NCBI GenBank assembly: GCA_937958315.1
Contig: CALFGH010000227.1
Coordinates: 1-11,999, forward strand
Source of the DNA: an uncultured Collinsella sp.
Lineage (GTDB): Bacteria; Actinomycetota; Coriobacteriia; Coriobacteriales; Coriobacteriaceae
Length of the DNA: 11,999 nt
Reading direction: 5' to 3'
Shown: piece by piece, positions 1 through 5,789 of the stretch
Numbering within the stretch: position 1 is the first letter of the stretch
Layout: each line of letters starts with the position of its first letter
Made by a program: the position numbers and the translations under genes
Notes under the pieces: generated by a model
What the model saw: only the letters and a program-made list of their open reading frames with translations
Database searches by the model: none
Told to the model about the DNA's origin: nothing

Positions 1-1542
1 CTGGCGCAGGCCGCGGCCATGACGCTGGGCGAGGCGATTGAGTGGGTGCGCGGGGTGCCCGCATCCTTGCCGACAGAGATGCAGCCCATGGCGACGGACA
101 TTTGCGATTCGTTTTTGAGCGCGGCCCGTCGTCTGGTCGACCTGGGCCTCGATTATCTTTCGCTCGACCGCGCCGGTGCCACGCTCTCCACGGGTGAGCG
201 CCAGCGCGTGCAGCTTGCTCGCGTGGTGCGCAACCGATCGACGGGTGTGCTCTATGTGCTGGACGAGCCCTCGATCGGCTTGCATCCTGCCAATGTCGAC
301 GGCTTGGTAGGCGTGATGCGCGATCTGGTGGATGACGGCAACACCGTGGTCGTTGTCGACCACGATACGCGCGTACTGGCGGAAGCCGACTATCTGGTCG
401 AGATGGGCCCCGTTGCCGGAGCAGGCGGCGGCAACGTGATCGCTGCTGGTACGGTGGACGAGGTCGAACAATCGCAGGGCAGCCGTATCGCGCCGTTTTT
501 GCGCACCGAGCCCAAGCGCTTGCGCCCGCAGGTGACTGACGACGAAATGTTCGACCAGGGCCACATCCGCATGGCAACCGATGCCATCCATACCGTCAAG
601 CCACTCGAGGTTGATATCCCGCGCGGTCGCCTGGTTGCGGTTACGGGCGTATCTGGCTCGGGCAAGACGACGTTGGTGCTCGAGACGCTCATCCCAGCGC
701 TTAAGGCACAGGCAGCTGGTGAGCGCCTGCCGGGGCACGTGCGTTGGGTCGATGCCGAGGGCATTGCACGTGCCAACCTGATTGACGCCACGCCCATCGG
801 TGCCAATGTTCGCTCGACGGTAGCGACCTATGCCGACATCCATGATGAGCTGCGCCGCGCCTTCGCCCGTACGCCCGAGGCCAAGGCAGCCGGCTACAAG
901 GCGGGTGCCTTTAGCTATAACACCGGCGCCTTGCGTTGCCCTACGTGCGACGGCACGGGCTCGATATCGCTCGACGTGCAGTTTTTGCCCGATGTCGAGA
1001 TCGTCTGCCCGGCATGCCGTGGTTCGCGCTACGCCGAGGCCGCCTCGCATATCCATCGCGAGGGCAAGGACGGGAGCCTGCTTACGTTGCCGCAGCTCAT
1101 GGACATGAGTGTGGACGAGGCCATCGACGCCACACTGGGACTCAAGAAAGTTCAGACGCGCTTGCAGACCTTGCACGACCTGGGATTGGGTTATCTCACG
1201 CTTGGTGAGCCCACGCCGGCGCTTTCGGGCGGCGAGGCGCAGCGCCTTAAGCTTGCGAGCGAGATGGGCCGCGTGCAGGACGATGCCGTATTCGTATTTG
1301 ACGAGCCCACGATCGGACTACATCCGCTCGATGTTCAGGTGCTGTTGAACGTGTTTGACGGCCTTGTTGCCAAGGGCGCCACGGTTGTCGTGATCGAGCA
1401 CGACCTCGATCTTATCCGTAACGCCGATTACGTGATCGACATGGGCCCGGGCGGTGGCGACGCGGGCGGGCAAATCGTCTGCGCCGGCACGCCGGGCGAC
1501 ATCGCGGCCTGCTCCAAGAGCATTACCGGCCGCTATCTATAG
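1..1542 (+). CDS. UvrA-like excinuclease ATPase (class II type), 3' part only
   Basis: This is the C-terminal half of a UvrA-family double ABC ATPase. The frame is open from base 1, so the gene starts upstream of the window; the ATG at 19 is internal. Seen, numbering from that Met: the first ABC signature LSTGERQR (56-63) with Walker B LYVLDEPSIGLHP (78-90); the second Walker A GVSGSGKTT (210-218); a zinc module with Cys307, Cys310, Cys330 and Cys333 (CX2C-X19-CX2C); and the second signature LSGGEAQR (402-409) with Walker B VFVFDEPTIGLHP. Canonical UvrA recognises DNA lesions with UvrB. Here the first signature is LSTGE rather than LSGGE, and the segment IDATPIGANVRSTVATY departs from the usual DQSPIGRTPRSNPATY. 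This fits a UvrA2 or drug-resistance-type paralogue better than the housekeeping uvrA, but the missing half prevents a firm assignment. It ends at TAG, four bases before a palindrome, and is convergent with the next gene. Confidence 0.9.
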   Translation: MAQAAAMTLGEAIEWVRGVPASLPTEMQPMATDICDSFLSAARRLVDLGLDYLSLDRAGATLSTGERQRVQLARVVRNRSTGVLYVLDEPSIGLHPANVDGLVGVMRDLVDDGNTVVVVDHDTRVLAEADYLVEMGPVAGAGGGNVIAAGTVDEVEQSQGSRIAPFLRTEPKRLRPQVTDDEMFDQGHIRMATDAIHTVKPLEVDIPRGRLVAVTGVSGSGKTTLVLETLIPALKAQAAGERLPGHVRWVDAEGIARANLIDATPIGANVRSTVATYADIHDELRRAFARTPEAKAAGYKAGAFSYNTGALRCPTCDGTGSISLDVQFLPDVEIVCPACRGSRYAEAASHIHREGKDGSLLTLPQLMDMSVDEAIDATLGLKKVQTRLQTLHDLGLGYLTLGEPTPALSGGEAQRLKLASEMGRVQDDAVFVFDEPTIGLHPLDVQVLLNVFDGLVAKGATVVVIEHDLDLIRNADYVIDMGPGGGDAGGQIVCAGTPGDIAACSKSITGRYL

Positions 1543-1545
1543 GCG

Positions 1546-1575
1546 ATGCGACAAAGGGGCACCCCTTTGTCGCAT
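1546..1575. repeat. Perfect palindrome, 14-bp arms, GCGACAAAGGGG type
   Basis: The arms ATGCGACAAAGGGG (1546-1559) and CCCCTTTGTCGCAT (1562-1575) pair perfectly around a CA loop. It lies in the 39-bp gap between the convergent stops of the UvrA-like gene and the ATPase gene. It could form a transcript hairpin for both strands, but no U-tract follows it, so it is not a textbook intrinsic terminator. It shares its core (GYGACAAAGG) with the palindrome at 2801-2833, which suggests a dispersed repeat family. Confidence 0.85.
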
Positions 1576-1581
1576 TGACTT

Positions 1582-2682
1582 CTATTTCACGCATTGAGCT
1601 GCGAGATAGTCGCGGAAGAATGGCAATTCAAATGCGACGAGCCCTCGTCCTCGCTCCCCGATGATGCCGGCGTCTATCATGCGGCGTCGGTAGCGGGAGA
1701 CCTGCTGCGGCGAACGCTTAAGGCGCTCGACAAGGTCAGCGGTGGTGGACTCTTCCTCGTCATCGAGCATGGCGATGAGGAATCGCTTGTCCTCTGCAGT
1801 GAGTTCCCGATAGGTTGTCGCGAGGATTCGGTCGTCCATCTCGTCGCGCGCGATTTTGATTCCCAGGTCAAAGTCGCGTGACGAGATTTCCTTCGAATCG
1901 CTTGTGAGATCCCAGGCACGGTAGCCTACGAGTTGCAATAGGAAGGGAAAACCAGAGATCGAGCGAACGGCTCTATCGATTCCCTCGGCATCTGCCAGGC
2001 GATCGTTTTCCTGGATTGTGCGAATCAAGGCTTCGCGTACGTCATAGTCGGCAATGCGACCCAGATGATATTGTTGGGCGCGGCGGAGGAACGAGACCGT
2101 CTTGTGGTTCAGCAACGTCGAGACGTTGTTGGGAAGTCCCGCCATGAGCAGCGCGACGCGTTTTCCCTCGGTCACAAAGTGCTGATACGTCGCTGCGAGC
2201 TGAATCATCTCGTCGAGTGTCGGGTCCACCTCGTCAACCGTGACGAGCAGACCGGTGCCCGCCTCGTTGAGCTGGTCGATGATGTCGCTCATGCGATAAC
2301 GCCAGGTTGAGGCATCGTGAACGCGATTTACCTCAACGCTGCCGAGCGGTGCAATTCCGAGACCGGTGACTTCGAAGTGGTTGGACGAGTCGATGAGATG
2401 GGCTGCGGCACGTTTCGTCCCGAACTCGATTTCCTCAAGCATTCCCGGGAGCGCGGTCGTCTTTACGGCTATCCAGCCGTGGGATTCCGCCATTGTCGCG
2501 AGCGACGACATGAGAGCGGTTTTACCGGTTCCACGCGCGCCTGAGAAGATCGAGGTCAATTCTGGGCGCCTGCGCTGGCTCAAGAAGGCGCGGTCCAAAT
2601 CCCGAATAATCTGTTGTCTGCCAGCGAGATGGGCAGGAACCTCACCAAAACTAGGGGTAAACGGGTTCTCGAGATATTCCAC
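1582..2682 (-). CDS. AAA/STAND-type ATPase with C-terminal winged helix
   Basis: A 366-residue P-loop ATPase of unknown biological role. Seen: an N-terminal NPF..GEVPAHLAGR segment, as in Orc1/Cdc6-like and archaeal-type ATPases; Walker A GARGTGKT (48-55); Walker B LLVTVDEVD (145-153); a sensor-like MAGLPNN stretch (180-186); and a C-terminal winged-helix region (about 294-358) with likely recognition helix PQQVSRYRRRM. No membrane segment or signal peptide is apparent. The start is GTG at 2680-2682, preceded by AAAGGAG with a 6-base spacer; an upstream ATG at 2698-2700 is followed immediately by a stop. The domain order (ATPase then DNA-binding winged helix) suggests a nucleotide-dependent DNA-binding protein. 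That is inference from fold only. It has its own AT-rich upstream region, no co-directional partner close by, and is flanked on both sides by related palindromes. It reads as more AT-rich than its neighbours, which hints at acquisition. Confidence 0.85.
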   Translation of the reverse strand: MEYLENPFTPSFGEVPAHLAGRQQIIRDLDRAFLSQRRRPELTSIFSGARGTGKTALMSSLATMAESHGWIAVKTTALPGMLEEIEFGTKRAAAHLIDSSNHFEVTGLGIAPLGSVEVNRVHDASTWRYRMSDIIDQLNEAGTGLLVTVDEVDPTLDEMIQLAATYQHFVTEGKRVALLMAGLPNNVSTLLNHKTVSFLRRAQQYHLGRIADYDVREALIRTIQENDRLADAEGIDRAVRSISGFPFLLQLVGYRAWDLTSDSKEISSRDFDLGIKIARDEMDDRILATTYRELTAEDKRFLIAMLDDEEESTTADLVERLKRSPQQVSRYRRRMIDAGIIGERGRGLVAFELPFFRDYLAAQCVK

Positions 2683-2703
2683 AAGGCTCTCCTTTCACAT
2701 CGC

Positions 2704-2745
2704 CGTTTAACTTCATTTTACTTTAGTTAATTCTGATTAAAAGTG
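2704..2745 (-). promoter_or_regulatory. AT-rich candidate promoter/operator of the ATPase gene
   Basis: A strikingly AT-rich stretch 20-60 bases before the GTG start. On the minus strand it holds TAAAAT as a possible -10 element, and a small perfect palindrome TTAAT-TCTG-ATTAA (2727-2740) that could be an operator, conceivably for the winged helix of the gene itself. No good -35 hexamer is visible, so this is a weak call. Confidence 0.3.
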
Positions 2746-2800
2746 AGGGCTCTTTATCTAGAGCATCAATTAGGCGTGTGTGCTATCGGCGTGGCGCTTG

Positions 2801-2833
2801 AATGTGACAAAGGAACTGTCCCTTTGTCACATT
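2801..2833. repeat. Palindrome, 13-bp arms, GTGACAAAGG type
   Basis: AATGTGACAAAGG (2801-2813) pairs perfectly with CCTTTGTCACATT (2821-2833) around a 7-base loop. The core matches the palindrome at 1546-1575 (GYGACAAAGG). The right arm overlaps the last Met codon and the TGA stop of the trmL gene. Together the two copies bracket the ATPase gene. They resemble REP/MITE-like dispersed intergenic elements. Confidence 0.85.
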
Positions 2834-3426
2834 CCCGGAAAGCCTGTTTGGCGCAGAGCTTCGTAGAGGACGATGGCGGCGCTGTTGGAGAGGTTGAGGG
2901 CGCTGATGCGGTAGTCGTCCGGATTGACGAAGTTGCCGCAGATATCCTGTTGAAGGATGGCCTCGTGGCTGTCCTGGGTATGCCCGAGCGATTCATCGTG
3001 GGCTTCCCAGGCCTCGGCGTTGTCGAGTGAGTCACAATCGCGCAGCATCGGGATGCGCTCGCAGCGCTCGGGCGCCGCGGCAAGCAGTGGCTCGGGAATG
3101 CCCGAGCTCTCGCTGCCAAAGACCAAGTAGTCGCCATCACGGTAGGTACTCTGCGCATAGGTGCGGCGTGCCTTTTTGGTCAGCAGATGCAGACGACCAT
3201 CGGCGGGGGAGAGGCCGTTGCGCGCAAGGAAATCCTCCCAGCCGGCATAGGTCGTCACGTCCAAATTTTGCCAGTAGCCCAGGCCGGCGCGACGCACCGT
3301 CTTGTCGTCGAGCGAAAACCCCAGCGGCTCTACCAGATGCAGGCGGGCGCCGGCAACCACGCAGGTGCGGCCGATATTGCCCGTATTGGCCGGAATCTCG
3401 GGCGCATACAGCACGATGTTGAACAT
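2827..3426 (-). CDS. trmL: TrmL-like tRNA (cytidine/uridine-34 2'-O)-methyltransferase with insertion
   Basis: A SPOUT-class methyltransferase expected to 2'-O-methylate the wobble base of certain leucine tRNAs using S-adenosylmethionine. Seen: MFNIVLYAPEIPANTGNIGRTC at the N-terminus, LHLVEPLGF, DDKTVRRAGLGYW, a DGDYLVFGSESSGIP block (97-111), RIPML (124-128) and LNLSNSAAIVLYEALRQTGFPG at the C-terminus, all TrmL signatures. The chosen start at 3426 follows AAGGAG with a 4-base spacer; a longer in-frame start at 3468 would place the ribosome site inside the gene. The protein has 199 residues against roughly 155-160 usual for the family. The excess is an insertion of about 43 residues (about 132-174) between RIPM and NLSN, in the knotted cofactor-binding region. 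The stop codon falls inside a palindromic repeat. An intrinsic terminator lies just upstream, between this gene and the CobW gene. Confidence 0.9.
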   Translation of the reverse strand: MFNIVLYAPEIPANTGNIGRTCVVAGARLHLVEPLGFSLDDKTVRRAGLGYWQNLDVTTYAGWEDFLARNGLSPADGRLHLLTKKARRTYAQSTYRDGDYLVFGSESSGIPEPLLAAAPERCERIPMLRDCDSLDNAEAWEAHDESLGHTQDSHEAILQQDICGNFVNPDDYRISALNLSNSAAIVLYEALRQTGFPGM

Positions 3427-3447
3427 GAATCTCCTTGGCTCAGAACG

Positions 3448-3482
3448 AAAAACCACCACGAAGGGCATCTTCGTGGTGGTTT
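3448..3482 (-). terminator. Intrinsic terminator after the CobW gene, in front of trmL
   Basis: A perfect 14-bp stem, AAACCACCACGAAG (3450-3463) with CTTCGTGGTGGTTT (3469-3482), and a 5-base loop. On the minus strand the stem runs into a five-T tract ending at 3448. It lies about 40 bases past the CobW stop, so it should end that transcript. The trmL ribosome site begins only about 11 bases beyond the T-tract, leaving no room for a separate promoter between them. Confidence 0.85.
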
Positions 3483-3521
3483 GGCGGTTACGTAGGCGGA
3501 AAAATGGCCGCTTGGATAAAC

Positions 3522-4652
3522 CTAGGCGCGGTGCCAGTCAGTCAGGCAGGTATCGAGGGAAGCGATGAGCGCATCCTTGTCCATGTGACGGCCGATGATG
3601 CACAGGCTCGTCATGCGGTCACCCGTCTCGTCGTCCCAAATCTGCATGATCTCGGGGTTCTCGTCGATGATCTTCTGCTTCTCGCCCTCGGGCGCGGAGT
3701 CAACGAACAGACCGTTCTCCATCAGGCGCATCTGGTGGCCGGCCTGCTCGAACATGTAGCACATGTCCGGATCGCTGGTCTGCCACAGCGGACCCTTGAC
3801 GCGGATGACCTCGTCGGGCCACTCCTGCTCAACAAAATCGGTGAACTTCTGCAGGTCAAACGGCTTGCGGCGCGAGTACACAAAGGTCTCGATGTCGTAC
3901 TCGAGCACCTCGGGGTCGTCGTGCTCTTCGGGATGCTCCATGGCCTCGATCCAGGCGGCGGAGTTGTAGGCGCGCATAAAGTCGAAGCGGTCGGTGTCGA
4001 GCAGCTCCTCCATGGGGACCTCGCCGTTTTGGGCCTCGACGATCACGGCGTCTTTCTGCAGGCTGCGCACGATGGCCTTAAGCTCGGCGATCTGCTCAGG
4101 GCTCACGGTATCGGTCTTGTTGAGGATCAGCGTGGAGCAGAACTCGATCTGCTGGATGAGCAGGCTCTCGATGTCGTCCTCGTCGATATCCTCGGCCAGC
4201 AGGTCGCGACCGCCGTTGAACTCGTCGTACATGCGGGCGCAGTCGACCACGGCCACGATGTTGTCGAGCGCGAGCTTGGGCTCGCCGCCCACCTTGGCCT
4301 CGTCGCAGAAGCTCGAGATGGTGTAGGCGATGGGGATGGGCTCGCAAATGCCCGAGGCCTCGATGATGATGTAGTCGAAGTTGCCCGAATCGGCGATGCC
4401 CTGCAGCTGGTTGGCAAGGTCGTCCGAAAGCGTGCAGCAGATACAGCCGTTGGTGAGCGGGATGAGGTCGTCGGTCTCGGAAAGACCGCCGTCGGCGATA
4501 AGGCTGGCGTCGACATTGATCTCGCCGATGTCGTTGACGATCACGGCGGCGCGGATGCCGCCGTCGTTAGCGAGGATGTGGTTGAGCAGCGTGGTCTTGC
4601 CGGCACCGAGGTATCCGGTAAGCATGATGATCTTCACGGGTTTGTTGGGCAT
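3522..4652 (-). CDS. CobW/COG0523-family GTPase (zinc-type metallochaperone)
   Basis: A 376-residue G3E GTPase of the CobW/COG0523 family. Members deliver metal, often zinc, to client enzymes or act in metal homeostasis in the cytoplasm. Seen: Walker A GYLGAGKT (13-20), the family hallmark metal site CICC in LTNGCICCTL (70-73), EASG (98-101), the base-recognition motif NKTD (178-181), and a C-terminal CobW_C-like domain with FVYSRRKPFD and acidic stretches. A histidine-rich tail is absent. The chosen start is the second in-frame ATG: the first (4673) would put the strong AAAGGAGG inside the coding region. It lies 86 bp downstream of the ArsC-like gene stop and is followed by an intrinsic terminator, so it could end an operon or have its own promoter. 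No clear Zur-type operator was seen. The metal and client are unknown; cobalamin synthesis is unlikely because no cob genes are nearby. Confidence 0.92.
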   Translation of the reverse strand: MPNKPVKIIMLTGYLGAGKTTLLNHILANDGGIRAAVIVNDIGEINVDASLIADGGLSETDDLIPLTNGCICCTLSDDLANQLQGIADSGNFDYIIIEASGICEPIPIAYTISSFCDEAKVGGEPKLALDNIVAVVDCARMYDEFNGGRDLLAEDIDEDDIESLLIQQIEFCSTLILNKTDTVSPEQIAELKAIVRSLQKDAVIVEAQNGEVPMEELLDTDRFDFMRAYNSAAWIEAMEHPEEHDDPEVLEYDIETFVYSRRKPFDLQKFTDFVEQEWPDEVIRVKGPLWQTSDPDMCYMFEQAGHQMRLMENGLFVDSAPEGEKQKIIDENPEIMQIWDDETGDRMTSLCIIGRHMDKDALIASLDTCLTDWHRA

Positions 4653-4656
4653 GTGC

Positions 4657-4664
4657 CCTCCTTT
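4657..4664 (-). promoter_or_regulatory. Ribosome-binding site deciding the CobW start
   Basis: AAAGGAGG on the minus strand ends four bases before the ATG at 4650-4652. It lies downstream of the alternative ATG at 4671-4673, which has no such site, so the shorter 376-residue protein is favoured. Confidence 0.8.
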
Positions 4665-4738
4665 GTTAGACATGGCTTACAGTTGAATCTTATGCCAAAC
4701 GCCTGCTCTTATACCCACGCGCCGGCAAATAACACAAG

Positions 4739-5080
4739 CTACTCCCAGGCTCCCCATACATCGGGGCAATAGCCGACGGTGGCCTTTTTGCCGTTGCGCA
4801 CGATGGGCTCGGCCAAGACCTGCTGGTTCTCGAGCAGCTTGTCGAAGCGCTGACTGGGGGTAAGGTGCTGAATAAGTGCGAGCGTTTCCTCGTCCTTGGC
4901 TTTAGGGTTGAGCAGCTTGTCGATGCCGCCGACCGCCTGCATCACGCTCGTGAGCTCGCCCTTGCTCATCTCCTTTTCCTTAAGGTCGATAAACTGCACC
5001 TTAATGCGGCGCTCCTTAAAATAGCGCTGGGCCTTCTTGGTATCGAAAGACTTTTTGGTTCCAAAAATCTGGATATTCAT
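4739..5080 (-). CDS. ArsC/Spx-fold protein lacking the catalytic cysteine
   Basis: A 113-residue thioredoxin-fold protein of the ArsC/Spx/YffB family. Seen: MNIQIFGTKKSFDTKKAQRYF aligns with the family N-terminus (YffB has YGIKNCDTIKKARRWL). Further matches are the helical KLLNPKAKDEE region and LAEPIVRNGKKATVGY, equivalent to the family 'RPIV' segment near the C-terminus. At the position of the redox cysteine there is a serine (Ser11), and the Arg of 'RP' is a Glu (LAEP). The only cysteine is near the C-terminus (Cys105). Arsenate reductase activity is therefore unlikely; a regulatory or binding role is possible but not shown. The start is ATG with a modest upstream CGGAG. It begins 11 bp after the stop of the flavoprotein gene, which implies translation from one message. 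Length is normal for the family. Confidence 0.85.
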   Translation of the reverse strand: MNIQIFGTKKSFDTKKAQRYFKERRIKVQFIDLKEKEMSKGELTSVMQAVGGIDKLLNPKAKDEETLALIQHLTPSQRFDKLLENQQVLAEPIVRNGKKATVGYCPDVWGAWE

Positions 5081-5091
5081 GCTCCGCCGCT

Positions 5092-5715
5092 CTATCGAAT
5101 GAAGTTGGTCGTTGCTCGATCTGCCTCGGGTGCGTTGATACCGGCGGCCTGTCCTGCCTCGATACAGCGCAGGAGCCAGGCCATGTTTTTGCCGATGTTT
5201 CGCATGGTGGCAAGGCCCTCGGCATCCCCATCGGCGTCGCCGGGCACGCGGCCAAACACGTTGTTCCAGTAGGTGGAAGCAACTACGGGCATCTGCTTAA
5301 TGGTGAAGTACTTGTTGAGTACATCAAAGGTGGTCGACGTGCCGCCGCGCCGGGCGACGGCGACCGCGGCGCCGGGCTTGTGCTCAAAGGCATGCCCGCC
5401 TGCATAGAAGGCGCGATCGAGGGCTGAGAGGATGCGTCCGCTGGGATGCGCATAGTAGACGGGGGAGCCAAAGACAAAACCATCTGCCTGCTCGGCGGCA
5501 GCGATGAGCTCGTTCACCACGTCGTCGTCAAAGGTACATCGACCGCCAAGCTTGCCGCACTGGCCGCAACCGATGCAGTCGCGAATGGGCTTGGCGCCCA
5601 GCTGGAACACCTCGGTATCAATGCCTTCGGCATTGAGCTGCTCGGCGACCTCGGCGAGTGCGCGGGCGGTGTTGCCGTTTGCCTTGGGGCTGCCATTGAC
5701 CAAAAGAACCTTCAT
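5092..5715 (-). CDS. Iron-sulfur-type flavoprotein / NAD(P)H-dependent FMN reductase
   Basis: A 207-residue flavodoxin-fold protein that should bind FMN and probably carries electrons between soluble donors and acceptors. Seen: VNGSPKANGNT (6-16), the FMN-phosphate loop; a compact cysteine cluster Cys47, Cys50, Cys53, Cys60 (CX2CX2CX6C), as in archaeal-type iron-sulfur flavoproteins that hold a 4Fe-4S cluster; and GSPVYY (83-88) for the isoalloxazine ring. The C-terminal half is looser, with no further motif. The in-frame GTG immediately before the ATG at 5713-5715 is also possible, but AGGGAG has better spacing to the ATG. It is the first gene of a pair with the ArsC-like gene and lies 74 bp downstream of the GGDEF gene stop, with a possible extended -10 element in that gap. 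The substrate is unknown. Confidence 0.9.
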   Translation of the reverse strand: MKVLLVNGSPKANGNTARALAEVAEQLNAEGIDTEVFQLGAKPIRDCIGCGQCGKLGGRCTFDDDVVNELIAAAEQADGFVFGSPVYYAHPSGRILSALDRAFYAGGHAFEHKPGAAVAVARRGGTSTTFDVLNKYFTIKQMPVVASTYWNNVFGRVPGDADGDAEGLATMRNIGKNMAWLLRCIEAGQAAGINAPEADRATTNFIR

Positions 5716-5752
5716 CACAAACTCCCTCTGCTTTTGGTGACTTCTGCAGAGG

Positions 5753-5761
5753 ATTATCGCA
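5753..5761 (-). promoter_or_regulatory. Candidate extended -10 element for the flavoprotein gene
   Basis: On the minus strand this reads TGCGATAAT, matching the extended -10 form TGnTATAAT at all but one position of the hexamer. It lies about 38 bases before the ATG. No -35 match is seen, which extended -10 promoters tolerate. Confidence 0.35.
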
Positions 5762-5789
5762 CGATGGGGGAGGCGGTGCGGGCGCGGTG

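Noticed and set aside
2749..2764. Small hairpin GCTCT-TTATCT-AGAGC
   Set aside because: Only 5 bp of stem and no T-tract; likely chance in an AT-rich gap.
3435..4772. Long open frame on the + strand (about 445 codons)
   Set aside because: It is antisense to the CobW gene, its composition is dominated by Val, Leu, Gly, Asp and His as expected for the complement of a GC-rich gene, and it has no recognisable domain. The minus-strand gene has clear motifs.
5726..5751. CTCTGC...GCAGAG inverted repeat just before the flavoprotein ribosome site
   Set aside because: Six-base arms with a 14-base loop are expected by chance, and the likely transcription start falls inside it.
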